From NCBI GenBank assembly GCA_001692895.1, contig KV748203.1, positions 1,084,330-1,148,329 on the forward strand: a DNA stretch of 64,000 nt. Reading direction: 5' to 3'. This stretch comes from Cenococcum geophilum 1.58. Its lineage: Eukaryota; Ascomycota; Dothideomycetes; Gloniales; Gloniaceae. This document shows positions 1 to 11,728 of this stretch, piece after piece. Position 1 is the stretch's first letter. Each line of letters starts with the position of its first letter. The notes beneath the pieces are model-generated. The model worked only from the letters and a program-made list of their open reading frames with translations, did no database searches and was not told where the DNA came from. The translations under genes were made by a program, and so were the position numbers.

Positions 1-322
1 TAGGTGAGTTTTGAGTGACCATGAAACCACTGAAGAACGATGTAGAGTTCAGTGGTTGGCAGGGATTTTCGAAGGAGGATTGAGTGACAGTGTGGTTTGG
101 TGGGAAGAACTGGAATTCAACCTGCTGGCCAATAGAGGCAACGGTGGTGTTGGGCGTAAAGATGAAGCCACCTTGACCGACAGAAACAGTGTGAATGTTG
201 GGGTTGGCAGAGGTAGTTGCGCTGGGAGCAGCAGAAGCAGAGGAACTATCGGCTGGAGCGCCATACTGGCCAAGTACAAGAGGCAAGGCTCCCAGAGCAA
301 GCAAACTGGCGAATTTAAGCAT
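1..322 (-). CDS. secreted cupredoxin-like serine-rich protein, 5' part only
   Basis: Reading from the ATG at 322 leftward gives 107 codons and then runs off the window, so only the N-terminal half is seen. The protein starts with a clear signal peptide (MLKFASLLALGALPLVLG, cleavage probably just after), then a short Ser/Ala-rich linker, then a cupredoxin-type beta fold: HTVSVGQGGFIFTPN, followed by VEFQFFPPNHTVTQSSF and ENPCQP. The His of NHTV and the Cys of ENPCQP sit where fungal extracellular serine-rich proteins carry copper-site residues. Family knowledge: such proteins are secreted or GPI-anchored at the wall, and most lack a proven enzyme activity. The remaining copper ligands and any GPI signal lie outside the window. 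Other open frames over the same bases are shadows. Confidence 0.8.
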   Translation of the reverse strand, partial: MLKFASLLALGALPLVLGQYGAPADSSSASAAPSATTSANPNIHTVSVGQGGFIFTPNTTVASIGQQVEFQFFPPNHTVTQSSFENPCQPLNSTSFFSGFMVTQNSP

Positions 323-416
323 ATCTGAGAAGTCACAGTTTCAGTGTCTTTTGTTCGCGGGATTAGAACCAAAGTAAAGTTAAGTATGCTGGATTGAAAC
401 CTGAGAGCTGGTCTGA

Positions 417-425
417 TATTTTATA
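417..425 (-). promoter_or_regulatory. TATA box of the cupredoxin-like gene
   Basis: On the minus strand the sequence reads TATAAAATA about 95 bases upstream of the ATG at 322, a usual distance for an inducible fungal promoter. Confidence 0.45.
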
Positions 426-1960
426 CTAGCAACGGCTGGAGAAGAGCCACAAGGAAAACTCCGCCTTGCGATTACCAAACCTTTCGAAAAACCGTTGGAA
501 AGATGCGCACAACGAGAGGGACGTGCAACGAATAATTTGATGCGTGTACACCACCCTGGCGCATCCGGTTGAAAGTGTGTGTTGATCACGCTAATCAAAA
601 TGCGTAGATTTATACCTTAAAAAGGTAAAAGTACGTTAAAATGGCTGTGCGTATTACTTCAAAAGGCATAAACTCTGCCGTTTGATCACCAAGATCAACA
701 CGTGCTTTCAACCGGATGCGCCAGGATGGTGTACAACACAGTGCATATTTAGGGCGATTGCAAGAGACAGGGTTACGATTGGTAACGGGCTGGAAGTTGA
801 AGCCTTGCGGCACGATGTTTGATGTGCTCGTATTGCCTTTTCCATACCTCAGCATGCACGTTGACTGCAGCATAGCCACCACCAAACCCCGCAGCTGACC
901 AAAGGGCTAAAGAGTCAAGATTATGGCTCAAAACCGTGTATTATTTCGGACCGGATGGGTCTTAGTCTCTCAATTGGTCTTAAGCTTTGTGCTCAGATTT
1001 CCCTTCCCCAGAATCTTGTTTTATGTCGATGTTGTAAGATATTTGTTTGTGAAGATGACATGGCTGACAGCCGTGTGATCATAGTGACACCCAATGATAA
1101 GCGAGAGATGAGATAGCGACGGATACAGTAAGTATTCCTCCTTGCGGTAAGATTTCCGAATGAAGATAACAATAATGGACCATGAATAGAAAGGTCAGAA
1201 CAAGGTCAGAATAAGGTTGCATATTGAACCTGGCACAGCTTTGGACTCCATGTCGCTCGGAACTCCGTAGCCTTGCACATAGCCACCCCATACAATTAAA
1301 AAGGGGTTCCTGGTGTCCTGATAACAGCTGGTGCGTCATTCCGTGGTATGCTGGAACGAATCTCCGGCTTCCGGAAGCCGCAAGTGTTTATTGTCTTGTT
1401 CTTGTAATAGATTGTGTCATAAGGGCGATGAAAGTGATATTACTGTAGGCTCCTGATATCGATATAAAACTACTGGCCAGATAGTGACTGATTAGATTGA
1501 CAAAGGAGCCCCTGTGGCAGAGAATAGGGAAATACTATGTTTCGTTTTTCTACTTGCCTGTGAATTTGCAAGTCTCGAGTGGAATTTATATGAAGTCAGC
1601 AACATGCTCCAACGATGCCTACAATTTTACTTGCAATTGAGTCATTGCGGGACCTTTGAAACATGTTCCTCGTAGTGAAAATATGCGACGTGACTAGCAA
1701 CCGCGAACGATACCGGAGCGCAACTGGGAGCAGCAGACTATGCATCGAGAAAACCTCCACAATCAATTACCAATGTTGGAGGCTCTAGGTATGAAAGGTG
1801 TGTATATGTTTATGCACATTTCGATGCCCCTTTAAGTTGCTACGCGTAAAATGGAAGCGTGTGGTTGGGGACAGACCTCAAATGCCAAGAAGCTAGATGC
1901 TTATATAATTTTGGGTTTTGAGATTCCCCGTTTAGCGACCACGTATCCACTGCAAGGCAT
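426..1960. other. intergenic region, no gene supported
   Basis: Ordinary base composition. Several open frames of 60-95 codons occur on both strands, but none resembles a known family, none links by splice sites to a longer frame, and they overlap each other. It separates the divergently read cupredoxin-like gene and SEC61, so it should contain both promoters. No tRNA-like or rRNA-like sequence was noticed. Confidence 0.6.
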
Positions 1961-1966
1961 TCAGCT

Positions 1967-2040
1967 AACTGTTCCTTTCTCTTTCTATTCTTCTCTTCTA
2001 TTCATACGCCCCTTCCTGCAATCTTTCACTCCCTTGGTCT
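1967..2040 (+). promoter_or_regulatory. pyrimidine-rich tract upstream of SEC61
   Basis: A long C/T-rich run ends about 35 bases before the SEC61 ATG. Such tracts mark the transcription start zone of strongly expressed housekeeping genes in filamentous fungi. The assignment is by position and composition only. Confidence 0.5.
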
Positions 2041-2075
2041 CTTTTGTACTAATATAGAGCCATTCAGCCGCAACC

Positions 2076-3661
2076 ATGAGTGGCCGTAAGTCTCATTTCC
2101 CCTTGCGCCTCGAGCCTCCGCAATACCCCATTCTTGAAAACAATCACTCTCAATACAACGTGACTGACTTCTCAATTGCAATATAGTACGCTTCCTCGAC
2201 CTCGTAAAACCGTTCGTACCTCTCGTCCCCGAGATCCAGCTTCCAGAGACCAAAGTCCCGTTCAACAACCGGGTAATATGGACGGGCCTCACTCTCCTGG
2301 TTTTCTTGGTCATGAGCCAAATGCCTCTTTACGGAATTGTGTCATCAGATACTTCAGATCCACTATACTGGCTGCGAATGATGATGGCAAGTAACCGTGG
2401 AACTTTGATGGAGCTGGGAATAACACCCATTATCTCCTCGGGCATGGTTTTCCAACTTTTGGCTGGTACCCATCTGATTGATGTCAACTTGGATCTAAAG
2501 ACGGATCGCGAACTATACCAGACGGCACAGAAGCTTCTTGCCATCATCTTGTCCTTTGGTCAAGCGGTCGTGTATGTCCTTTCTGGCCTTTACGGCCAGC
2601 CTTCCGACCTCGGCGCTGGAATCTGCGTTCTCCTCGTAGTCCAGCTCATCATCGCTGGTCTCATTGTCATCCTTCTCGATGAACTGCTCCAGAAAGGCTA
2701 TGGTCTTGGAAGCGGTATTTCTCTCTTCATTGCGACCAATATTTGCGAGTCGATTGTATGGAAGGCTTTCTCTCCAACCACTATCAACACTGGACGTGGC
2801 CCTGAATTCGAAGGCGCCATTATCGCCCTTATCCACCTCCTTTTCACATGGCCAAACAAGACCATCGCTCTCCGCGAGGCTTTCTACCGACAAAACCTAC
2901 CCAACGTCATGAACCTGCTAGCGACCGTCATCGTTTTCGGCGCCGTTATCTATCTCCAGGGCTTCCGCGTTGAAATCCCCGTCAAATCTTCGCGCCAGCG
3001 TGGTGTCCGCGGCTCTTACCCCGTCCGCCTGTTCTACACCTCCAACATGCCCATCATGCTGCAATCTGCGCTCTCCTCTAACATCTTCATCGTCAGCCAA
3101 ATGCTGTACTCTCGTTTCTCTGAGAACCTGCTCGTCCGCCTCCTCGGTGTCTGGGAACCCCGCGAGGGATCTGCTCAGCTCTATGCCGCCTCTGGTATCG
3201 CATACTACATGTCAGTAAACTCCTACCCACACCACATTATGTACTAACAAGATCGTTTTCTCAGGTCTCCTCCCCTCAGCATCACCGAGGCCCTCTCTGA
3301 CCCCCTTAAGACCGCCATCTTTATTGTCTACATGCTCGTCGCCTGCGCCGTCTTCTCCAAGACCTGGATCGAGGTTTCCGGCTCCTCCCCCCGTGACGTC
3401 GCCAAACAGCTCAAGGAACAAGGACTCGTCATGGCTGGCCACCGCGAGGAATCTATGTACAAGGAACTCAAGCGCGTCATCCCCACGGCCGCGGCCTTCG
3501 GGGGTGCTTGCATCGGTGCTTTGTCGGTTGGAAGCGACTTGATGGGTGCTCTGGGCAGCGGCACCGGTATCCTTATGGCCGTCACTATTATTTATGGCTA
3601 CTTCGAGATTGCCGCCAAGGAAGGTGATATGGGTGGCTTGAAAGGTATGGTGATGGGATAG
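2076..3661 (+). CDS. SEC61: Sec61 alpha, protein-conducting channel of the ER
   Basis: Three exons: 2076-2085, 2187-3210 and 3265-3661. Together they give 1431 nt and a 476-residue protein, the usual length. The first exon holds only three codons and one base (ATG AGT GGC C) before a GTAAGT donor. The spliced start [13 protein letters not shown] is typical of fungal Sec61. The second intron (3211-3264) has a TACTAAC branch site. The whole chain is recognisable, with about ten hydrophobic membrane segments, QMPLYG after TM1, the cytosolic loop [19 protein letters not shown] used for ribosome contact, and the C-terminal segment [17 protein letters not shown]. It forms the Sec61 translocon with beta and gamma subunits, moving nascent proteins into or across the ER membrane. 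No broken or missing part is seen. Confidence 0.97.
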
Positions 3662-4372
3662 GTGACGGCACGGGCATCAGGGAGGGGATGGATTGCAGGT
3701 TGAAAAGGAGGTCACGTGCGGAGTTTCTGTATAATATGTTGTGCATAAAAAATCAAGGCGGTATTGTGTGAGTAATCATGAGTACGCCACGGTGAATATG
3801 CAACTTGGTTGGACAGGGCAATAGTTTGATAAGGGAAAATGGTTGGGTGTCTAGAAAAAAGCTTTCTAAGTAAGCGCGGTATAGAAGCCTTTATTACTAT
3901 CTCATGCGCCGTTGTGGCGTGTACTTTACTATGGCATCTCAGTCATGTTCTGACGCATGGCTTCAGATGCCTAAGCAGATTGTACGAGTTCTATGCTATG
4001 TTATGTTTTGAAGTACATTTTATTAAAACCTCCACCACTGCTGGCTCCAATTATTACTCGCAAATACTCGGAGGGGATGCTTACAAGTCTGAGACTGGTA
4101 AGTAGGGCATATGTAACCGTCAAGGATATCTAGTCCCTAAAGGAGGAAGACTCCGACCAAAGCAGCAAAACCTCTCAGAACCAAACTGCAATGGCAAAAT
4201 AGCACTTCTATTCCTCCTCGCACACCCTTCTCCCTCAACTCCAATGCGAAAAAGCCTTAGCCCGCTAGATTTGACAGAATGCCATCCTCACCCAACGCCC
4301 AGAAAATGCTCACACATTCATAAACACCATTTCCATGCTCAACCCCCTTCCGTCTTCCCGGCGTTCACACGC
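3662..4372. other. convergent intergenic region SEC61 / TRS31
   Basis: The 3' ends of two convergent genes meet here. An 88-codon open frame (3839-4105, plus) shows no family resemblance and is probably chance or 3' UTR. No other gene is supported. Confidence 0.6.
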
Positions 4373-5342
4373 TTATCCACCCCTCCCCAAAATCTCCTCC
4401 CGCTCCAACACCTCTTCGGTAAACTTAATCAAAAACACCGTCTTGCCCGGCCACATCCCCCCCTTGGCCTCGCCGGCCCCATCCTCGCCCACAGTATGCG
4501 CACTCACGCCCATAGTCGCGAACCCCGCGCCATCACACACGCCCTCGATGATACCCGCGACGTACGCCGCGCAGTTGAGCTGGCTCATCTCGCGCGGCAG
4601 GCTGATGTACGTGTTGACGAGCGGTTCGTTGTCGTAGAGCATGTACTGGGCGGCGTCGTTCTCGGAGCGCTCGAGGGCGTCGGCGGGGCGGCCGAACAGG
4701 TGGCGCCACAGCGTCTGGGCGATGAACTGCAGGAGGGGCAGGATGCGCGTCGGGCGCAGCGAGACGGCGGAGCCGGGCGGCTGCCGTGCTAGCAGCAGGT
4801 CGAGGAGCTTGAGGCCGAGCGGGTAGCCCTGCGTGTTTAGCCTAGGGGTTCGCGTGGTGCGTTAGCGGTTGCGTTGGTTCCGTGCTTGGTCTGGGTCTGG
4901 GTCTGGGTCTGAATCTGAATCTGAATCTGAATCCCAACTCATAGCTTCCTGAGTCTGGATCCCTGATTCCCAATCCCTCTATCCTCTAGCCCAATCCTTC
5001 CCCTAACTTGCCCTCTCCTGGAAATTCGAGAGCATGGAAACACGCGCCGAAAACCCACCTTTTCTCCAGATCCGCAATCCCCGTGACGCGCCTCTGCGCA
5101 TACCCGATCATCTCGACGAACAGGAACGCAAACGCTGCCCGGCTCAGCTCCGCATTCTTGCTCCGGCTCAGGTTGCGGTCGTAGATGGTCTTGCGGTTCG
5201 ACGGGTACCGCAGCCCGGGCGTCTGGCCCGGCGCCCGCTGCTGCACTGCCTGCTGCGATTGCTGCTGCTGCTGTTGCTGGGCGGGGAGAGGCGTGGAGGA
5301 GGTGGTGGAGATGAGGCCGGGGCCTGGTTTGAGGGTGCTCAT
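4373..5342 (-). CDS. TRS31: TRAPP complex subunit Trs31 (TRAPPC5)
   Basis: Two exons on the minus strand, 5342-5059 and 4841-4373, give 753 nt and 250 residues. The join restores IADLEKRLNTQGYPLGLKLL in frame. After a disordered, glutamine-rich head (poly-Q near residues 20-35) comes the Bet3/Trs31 fold: KTIYDRNLSRSKNAELSR, FAFLFVEMIGYAQRRV, LQFIAQTLWRHLFGRPAD, then SQLNCAAYVAGIIEGVCDGAGF and a C-terminal KTVFLIKF. Known role: a core subunit of TRAPP, the tether and Rab-GEF (Ypt1/Rab1) for ER-to-Golgi and intra-Golgi vesicles. It is longer than human TRAPPC5 because of the head. The donor is GTGGG, weaker than its neighbours, but the frame and protein match leave little doubt. Confidence 0.93.
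4888..4932. repeat. hexanucleotide microsatellite in the TRS31 intron
   Basis: About seven units of a 6-bp repeat, GGTCTG on the left changing to AATCTG on the right, lie within the 217-nt intron 4842-5058. The intron is about four times longer than the usual 50 nt here, so repeat expansion may explain its length. Confidence 0.8.
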
Positions 5343-6108
5343 TATGCGGTCAGGAGGTGGGAGGTGGGAGGTGGGATGAAGAATGCGAGGTGTGGGTTGG
5401 GGAGGCAGAGATGCTGTGGTGGGTTTGATATTCGAGCTGTGCGGGGTCTAGAGACCAGTCGGCGTAGCTGTGGGCATAGACTTCCTCCGCTGTGGGCATA
5501 GGCTTCCTCCGCTGTGGGCCATAACATTAAGAAACACTTCTCGAATCACGACGTAAAAATGGTGAGCTTATGTGGACGGTCCAAACACACTATCAACTCT
5601 CTGCTCCACTTCCGCAGTATTAATATTATACAATCGAAGCCCTCCGCTTCCTCTCCTTGAATATACCTTCGCACTATCAGACTGACTCCGCTCATCCTCG
5701 CCGCCTGGGTATGTGGCTCCACTCGCCTCCGTAGGAAAAAGAAGAGCCTCCTCGTCACACGGGGAATAGAAGGAATAAAAAAGCCGTGTGCGCCGTTATC
5801 CAGGCGACGTCGAAAAGCGGCGACAAAAGAAATAATCAAGCTGTTTTTGGTCCCCGGCCGCCCCCCAAAAAACCGCGCTTCCCTAATACCCATCGAAAAG
5901 GATCCTATCGACTCTCTATCCAACAAAAGAGAAATGCCCAACGTCGTACGGTCGTCCTAGTAGGGGGAACTGCGTGATATTTAAAAAGTATAAGGAAATT
6001 GTTGCAAAAGCTTCTGGGTATGTTGCGGAAGTCCAAGGTAGAAAAGGCGCTGCCAATTATATGGCGTAGAGAGTGCTGTACTGTGGAATTAAAAAGGGGT
6101 TTCTTCGG
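5343..6108. other. intergenic region between TRS31 and the ADF-H/PH gene
   Basis: Contains the TRS31 promoter (minus) and the 3' end of the next minus-strand gene. A 22-bp tandem repeat (5467-5523, two full units and a part, GCTGTGGGCATA core) lies about 125 bp upstream of the TRS31 ATG. A 131-codon frame at 5546-5941 (minus) has no family resemblance and is not called. Confidence 0.6.
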
Positions 6109-9100
6109 TTATTGCCCATACGCCATCCAGGCATCGTGGGCTTCTCTTAGAACTGTAGAATGTTAGAGAGCGTATAGAATTTGCAGGAGATCCTAAACTT
6201 ACCTTGGAGAACTTGTGTTTGCGCGATGTAAGTTTCGCAAGCACACTGCAGGGTTCGACCATCCAGGAAATCCAAGATTACGCCTTTTACCATGTTAACT
6301 GTGTGAGCTCAGATGATTAAAGATACTACTTACTATTTGGAAGTTCCTGTCGGTCTTGATCTGGAGCGTATGGTGTGCGGAACTCGCTGAGATGATATCG
6401 CTTTGTAATGCCTCGCGGATGCTATATTACTGTTAGATTGGAGATTAAATAAGGAGTATTGTGGTACAAACTTCATTTGCTTTTGACAGTGTCAAAACGA
6501 TATTCCCCATTCCATCAATCTCGACCCATCTTCGTTTCCAGAGCTAGTCATTGTTACTAACTGAGAGCATACATCAGATGCTACGCAACTTACCAGGGTA
6601 TCGGGGAATTGAACATTAAGATCTCCTACTTGTACCGCAGGTGGAGGTTCTCGAAATGATGACAAGCCAGCCTCGTAGTCCTCTTCCTTAACTGTGGGGC
6701 TGATAGATTGAGACATGCCTTTACGAGATGCCGCTGATATCGATGACGACATCCTCTTGAAAAGTCGGCTAGTTCTCGAATCTTTCTTATCCTTCTTGTC
6801 TTCCCTCTTGTCATCATTGCTTTCAAGACTGTTCACCGATCGACTCCGGATGGACATGGATGCGGGTGGGGACTTGGCTTCACTCATACGTCGTCCTAGT
6901 GATCTCCAACTGGTTTCCGAAGAAGATCTTGGGAGACCAGAGTTGGTATCTCTCGAGGGAGGGGATGAAGGAGGAACTGGTGATGTCGGCTCTGCTCGCG
7001 ATAGGTTGACTTTCGAGCTCGATAAAGACACGGGGGCTCTCTGATGGTCGATGATAATCGGACTTTGATGAAGTTCAAGAGGAGAGTTTCCCGTCGGCAT
7101 TGTCAAATTCGGCTTCTGTGTTCGTGGATCCCGTACAATACGAGCAGTAACTTGGACTGATTCTGGCTTGTCATGCTGCTGTTGGACGTTGTACACTGCG
7201 TGTATGCTGTCCTGAGGTGGCGGAACAGCCTGCCTTTCAGGTGAGGGCCCAGTCATTGATGTAAAAGAGGTTCTGCTAAAACGCTTTACATGCTTCGGTT
7301 TGGGCGAAGGTCCGGAAGGCGGTGCCCGAAACGATGATTTGCGTTGTGCGACAATTGAATTAGATGACTCGGGACTTGGGCTGGGGTTTAATGATGCCGA
7401 AGACTCCCGATTGGAGTTCTCAGCAAGAGCTTTAATTCTTTGAGAGATGCCTGATGAGACGTTGATCTTCTTTGCTATTACCATATTTTCCTGATTTGGC
7501 TTGGCGAACCATGATCCAGAGGATGTACGGTCACCCGCACTCTGTTCCGGCGAAAGTTGACCAGAAGGGAATTGATTTGCAGACGATCTTTCCGGAATAT
7601 TGACAACGGAAGTTGAGGATTTCCGGGCAAAAAATGATGGAGTGATAGGAGACTTAGAGACAGAGACAGGCTTGGCTTGTTCGAATTTGGCGCTTTGGAG
7701 CTCTTCCATGAAGGAGTCGTCTGATAAATACTCAGTATCTGAGTTCTCAGCGCTGAGATCAATTCGAATTGGCTCCACGAGTGCACGTCGCTTCTCTCGG
7801 ACTTCGATGGTACTCTTCCGTTTAAGCGGTGATAGCGTTGTAGCCTCCGCTTCCGCATCCACATTCTTGTCCTCATCCTGCGCAGGAGAGGCTTCATGTT
7901 CCACCTTCTCTTCGGCCTCTTCCGAAGGCAGTACCGGAGGAGCATTAACTTCGATTGATGGGATAGGCGAGGCATCCTCAGGAACGACGGTCGGAGAGCT
8001 TTCGATAGACTCTTTCTCTAAAGTTTCCTGGCTATCTGGCTCCGCGGTGGAATCTTCCTTCGTGATGATCTCAGAGTCTTGGAAAACCATGGGTTTCACC
8101 TTTAAAATAGAATCTGAAGGATCCTCTTCCTCTGATATAGATGACGGCCTTGTTGAGGAAGAATCCGAAGATTCTTGTGTTTGGGCGGAAGTCGGTGATG
8201 AAGCAGATGCAGAAGACTGTTGATCCTCGGCTTTTCGTTGTCCGTTAAGTACGATTTCTACTCCAGAATCTGCCATTGAGTGGTCCGTCAATGGCAATGG
8301 GAAGTTCTCTACGCTGGCAGCATTGACAGTGGAAAGTGGCTCCTCCATTTTGGGTCCCTCGGCTGGCGGTGGATCAACAATTGGTTCCTTTTCAACAGGC
8401 GGATCGGGCTCCACTACTACCACGGGAGGGACTTCATCTTTGGCCTTATTCGCCTCTTCTATCTTGCGAGCATTCATCTGTTTCTTCCGTAGCTCTATAG
8501 CTTTCATTAACCTCTGTTTTTCGGGAGTCATTCCGGACGAGCGGTAGGCTGTTGCGGGTAAAGATCTGATGCTGGCAGGGCTAGAAGTAGGTCGCATCGG
8601 TGTTATTAGAGATAGTTCTGGAATATTAGGTATAGGTGGAGGTGGCGGGAAGGCGATGCTTGGGACGACACTTGAATCTCTGGACTTTGGACGTTTTTGA
8701 TCTGTTTTCCTTGGCGCAATGCGTAGACCTGCTGGAAGTGTCGACACTGGTCTAGCTTCAGCTCGAGAACCGGTGCCTGAAGTATGTGGTCGTTTGCTGC
8801 CCTCCATAGAAGGTCGTGGCCGTGGCCCCAGCTTAACTTTTGGCTTGTAGTCATAGTAGATGGAGCTATACAGATCAGAAGCGCTTGGCCTTGCGGTTTG
8901 TGATGAAAGCCGGGGCTCCTCGCCGTTCTGCAGGAGAAATTCGTAGTTTTTCAGAGTGGCCATATAACCTGCATTTATCGGCTCGCTTTTACCGGCGTTT
9001 GATGATTCCAAGACAGCTTCCGCAGTAACCTGAGACACCGAAGTCTTTGCTCGTGGTGTGGTTGGCTGATTATCAAGCGAGGTCCGCACCGGTGATGGAA

Positions 9101-9804
9101 CGTCTGATTTTGCTGGAGTCTTTACTTCAGGGCTGGAAGGTTCCAAGATCGTTGGTATTGTGGAAGTAGCAGTCGCTGGCCGAGCTATGGAAGAGGTGTC
9201 ATCTGCACTGGCCTGCCCTTCCTCAGCATCTTCGGTTATTTCATCCAACTTCCGCCTTCGGGAAGAGCCGCTGGATGAGCAGCTCGATGGAGCAGCGGTG
9301 TGGAGAGAACATGCTGCGGTGAGCGCGGTATCATTGAGCTCCTCAGCAGCGCTTATAGGGAAGATTGTATCATGTGGGGAGAATTTCTCAGTAACGGCTT
9401 GGAAGTGCACAGCTACCCGGGCTACGACTGGAAGTTAGCTCTAATTCCTCCGAAAAAGCTTTATCAAGACGTGCCTTGGAGTAATCGCGATGTTCCATCC
9501 GGTATGTACTTTATCAGAACCTTGCGCCGTCGATATAGCAGGAAACCGTAGAGGGGTGACTTTTCGGAATATTGCGCAACCGCTCCTCGGGCTTCGGCAA
9601 GACCACCGGCACCACGTGTGAGGATATCCGTGGCATCTCTCGAGGTGTATTTGAGCAGGAACCTGCAATGGAAGAGTTAGTGGGCGGAGCCTTGCAGGTG
9701 TACGAGCGCAAGGCAAAGGCAGGAACTCACCAGCCTCCAGCTTCGGCTAATGCAGACTGGTATGCTTCGGAAACTTTTACGGAATCGAGGCCATTCAACG
9801 ACAT
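6109..9804 (-). CDS. fungal ADF-H (cofilin-fold) plus PH-like domain protein
   Basis: I rebuilt seven exons on the minus strand: 9804-9731, 9662-9475, 9421-6594, 6543-6472, 6421-6334, 6283-6203 and 6152-6109. They sum to 3375 nt, exactly 1125 codons, 1124 residues. The N-terminus MSLNGLDSVKV...GGWFLLKYTSRD...SPLYGFLLYRRRKVLIKYIPDGTSRLLQARVAVHF is the ADF/cofilin-type fold seen in a conserved fungal family (residues about 1-140). A long disordered Ser/Pro-rich middle follows, and the C-terminal 110 residues look like a PH domain (LWKRRWVEIDGMGNIVLTL, YHLSEFRTPYAPDQDRQELPN, VILDFLDGRTLQCACE, LREAHDAW). A role linking actin to membrane or cortex is inference. Intron 9422-9474 begins with GC, not GT. 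Intron 6284-6333 uses an AAG acceptor, chosen because it restores PNSVILDF and gives a normal 50-nt length. The large middle exon alone would give only a truncated call starting at an internal Met. Confidence 0.85.
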
Positions 9805-11728
9805 TGTGATATCTGCACCCAAGAAGCTCTTGAGGTAATGTTATCTGGTGGTCAGGCGTCGTGGTAGCAGCTGAAGAGAGTAATCTGCGGGCCGAGCCCT
9901 GTGTCAGGGGGGTTCTCAGACGCCTCGTTGGCGAGGGTCAGATGAGGGTTGCGCGGACCATTGAGGCCTTAGGGAAGCAACAATAGACAGGCGGACCATG
10001 TAATCGCAGTGCACTAGGCACTTGGAGTTGGCAAGTGTTTGGTGGAGGAATGATTGCAAAAAATCTTGTCGGCAAAGATGGGTACAGAGGCAGCTGTTGC
10101 GGGTTTCAGCTGGGGACGAAGTAATCGGCAGTCTTAGCGCCCCGAAGTACCACCACACCTTGCGAAGATGGCGTCGTCGATCCAGCCAGCCCAGCGTCTA
10201 TGAGATTAAATTCCCGGACAAAGCGAGGGCGACGGTTTGGCCCGGCAAAAGCTGTTTGATGGGCGATAATTTGAGATTGCCGTCAGTCGACCAAGGAGAA
10301 TAATGTGGGCACCTCAATTGGCAGACGCAACAGTTGACTGGCTTGCAGCATGCCGTCCATGGATTTGTTCAAGCAGTCTTACGCGAAGCGCGTCAGAAGT
10401 ACTTATGATACTACACCCGGACGCCCATCTCGCAGACGGAGAAGAGCTAAAGCTTACTGACATCTATATAACCTGCACTATTGCCTGGGCTGTGTGAGGA
10501 CCTCGCCACACCCGCAAACGTCTACGCCGCAAAGCGCTCATCTAGCCTTTCGTTAAGGATGTGTGCCGCTGTGGTATTGCTTGCGCACCATCAAACATAC
10601 AAGCACAGTATGCGCTTTATATTCCGAGCTAAGCCAAAACCTTGGATCTCATGATGGCGGGTATGGAAAATAAAAATCCATCAGGTTGGGCATCAGTAGT
10701 CGATCTGAAGTCACGATGGGAGGGATTATCTATGCATGAACGATTTCGATGTGGAGGTGCATCTCTGGTGGGGCCAGATCAATTTCCCCTTCTCTCTAAA
10801 ATACGCGACCAGGTGCAGAAAGAAAGGCAGGGCTAGGAAAAGGTCGGGGGATTTGTCTCAGAAGATTCTGGCGACACGGTGCAACGCACGGACCGCGGGA
10901 TTTCTCCCTAGGGGTCTAAGCAATACAGCACGTGAAGCTAATTAATATCTAACCTCTATTCACTATCTCTTAGGGCCTACAATGGGTTGGGTAGGTATTG
11001 TTAATACTACCTTGCTCCCTACCCATCACGGAGTAGGTATATAAAAACCGCATACCTATAATGATCTATCCCTTGACACGATTGGGTCCTCGGAGTGGGT
11101 AGTCCGGTGCGAACGTCAGAATCAAAATAACGCGATTACACCACTACTATGCCTTCCAATCGTACCAGAATCGATATAGACCTTGTTCAGCCTACTTAGT
11201 ATAACGTTAGGCCGAATTAAAGTGTAAAAAAACCCCGCCTTAAGCCCTGGCCGTTGCCCAGATTCCTGAGTACGGACATGAATTCAGCTAATTTAATTGG
11301 TTGGTTCTTATCGATAACATGAGGACCCGAAGCATCGTGTTAAGGGATAAGACCTTATCCCTTATATTAGTGGTTAAGCCCACTAAGCTGTAGCCCGCAC
11401 GCGATCCAATCAGAACCAGGCGGTCTAGTATTCTGCCAGTCTTTCTATCTTAACTTTTGGTGTTCCTCGCACGGAGCACCGGTTTATACACACCACCAGT
11501 ACAAGGGATAGAGTTACCCATTTTAATAGTAAACGGAGTGTTAACGTAATCCACAAGCAAGTGGCCAGCACAAGCATGTGGCCACCCTGCACCTGAGCGA
11601 ACCCCTCCACAATGCGGCTGTGCTGATGGCAGGGATGTGCTTCTTCAGCGCCATGTCGCTCAGCCTGCTCCTCTCTTCACTGCGACAACGATATCCTGAT
11701 TTTCTAATGCCTGTACGCGCCTTTGGAC
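9805..11728. other. divergent intergenic region between the ADF-H/PH and PNP-Hsp40 genes
   Basis: 1.9 kb between two divergently transcribed genes. Open frames up to about 90 codons occur, but none is convincing. The right half (10.93-11.56 kb) is richer in A/T and contains several copies of AAGGGATA or its complement (see the candidate MITE). No RNA gene was seen. Confidence 0.6.
11065..11512. mobile_element. possible MITE-like relic with inverted ends
   Basis: TCTATCCCTTG at 11065-11075 is exactly inverted as CAAGGGATAGA at 11502-11512, 448 bp apart, and a perfect 11-bp-arm hairpin (TAAGGGATAAG, 11341-11351, with 11354-11364) sits between them carrying the same core. There is no coding sequence. 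No clear target-site duplication was found, so this may be chance or a very old element. Confidence 0.25.

Noticed and set aside
49-372. 107-codon minus-strand frame overlapping the cupredoxin-like gene
   Set aside because: It is the wrong frame. The frame starting at 322 gives a signal peptide and a cupredoxin fold, while this one is Leu/Pro-rich noise.
3839-4105. 88-codon plus frame between SEC61 and TRS31
   Set aside because: No family resemblance, and it lies in a convergent 3' region.
5546-5941. 131-codon minus frame
   Set aside because: Basic, low-complexity translation, no recognisable domain, and it lies in the TRS31 promoter area.
6241-6265. GGTTCGA resembling a tRNA T-loop
   Set aside because: It lies inside a coding exon of the ADF-H/PH gene and no cloverleaf can be drawn around it.
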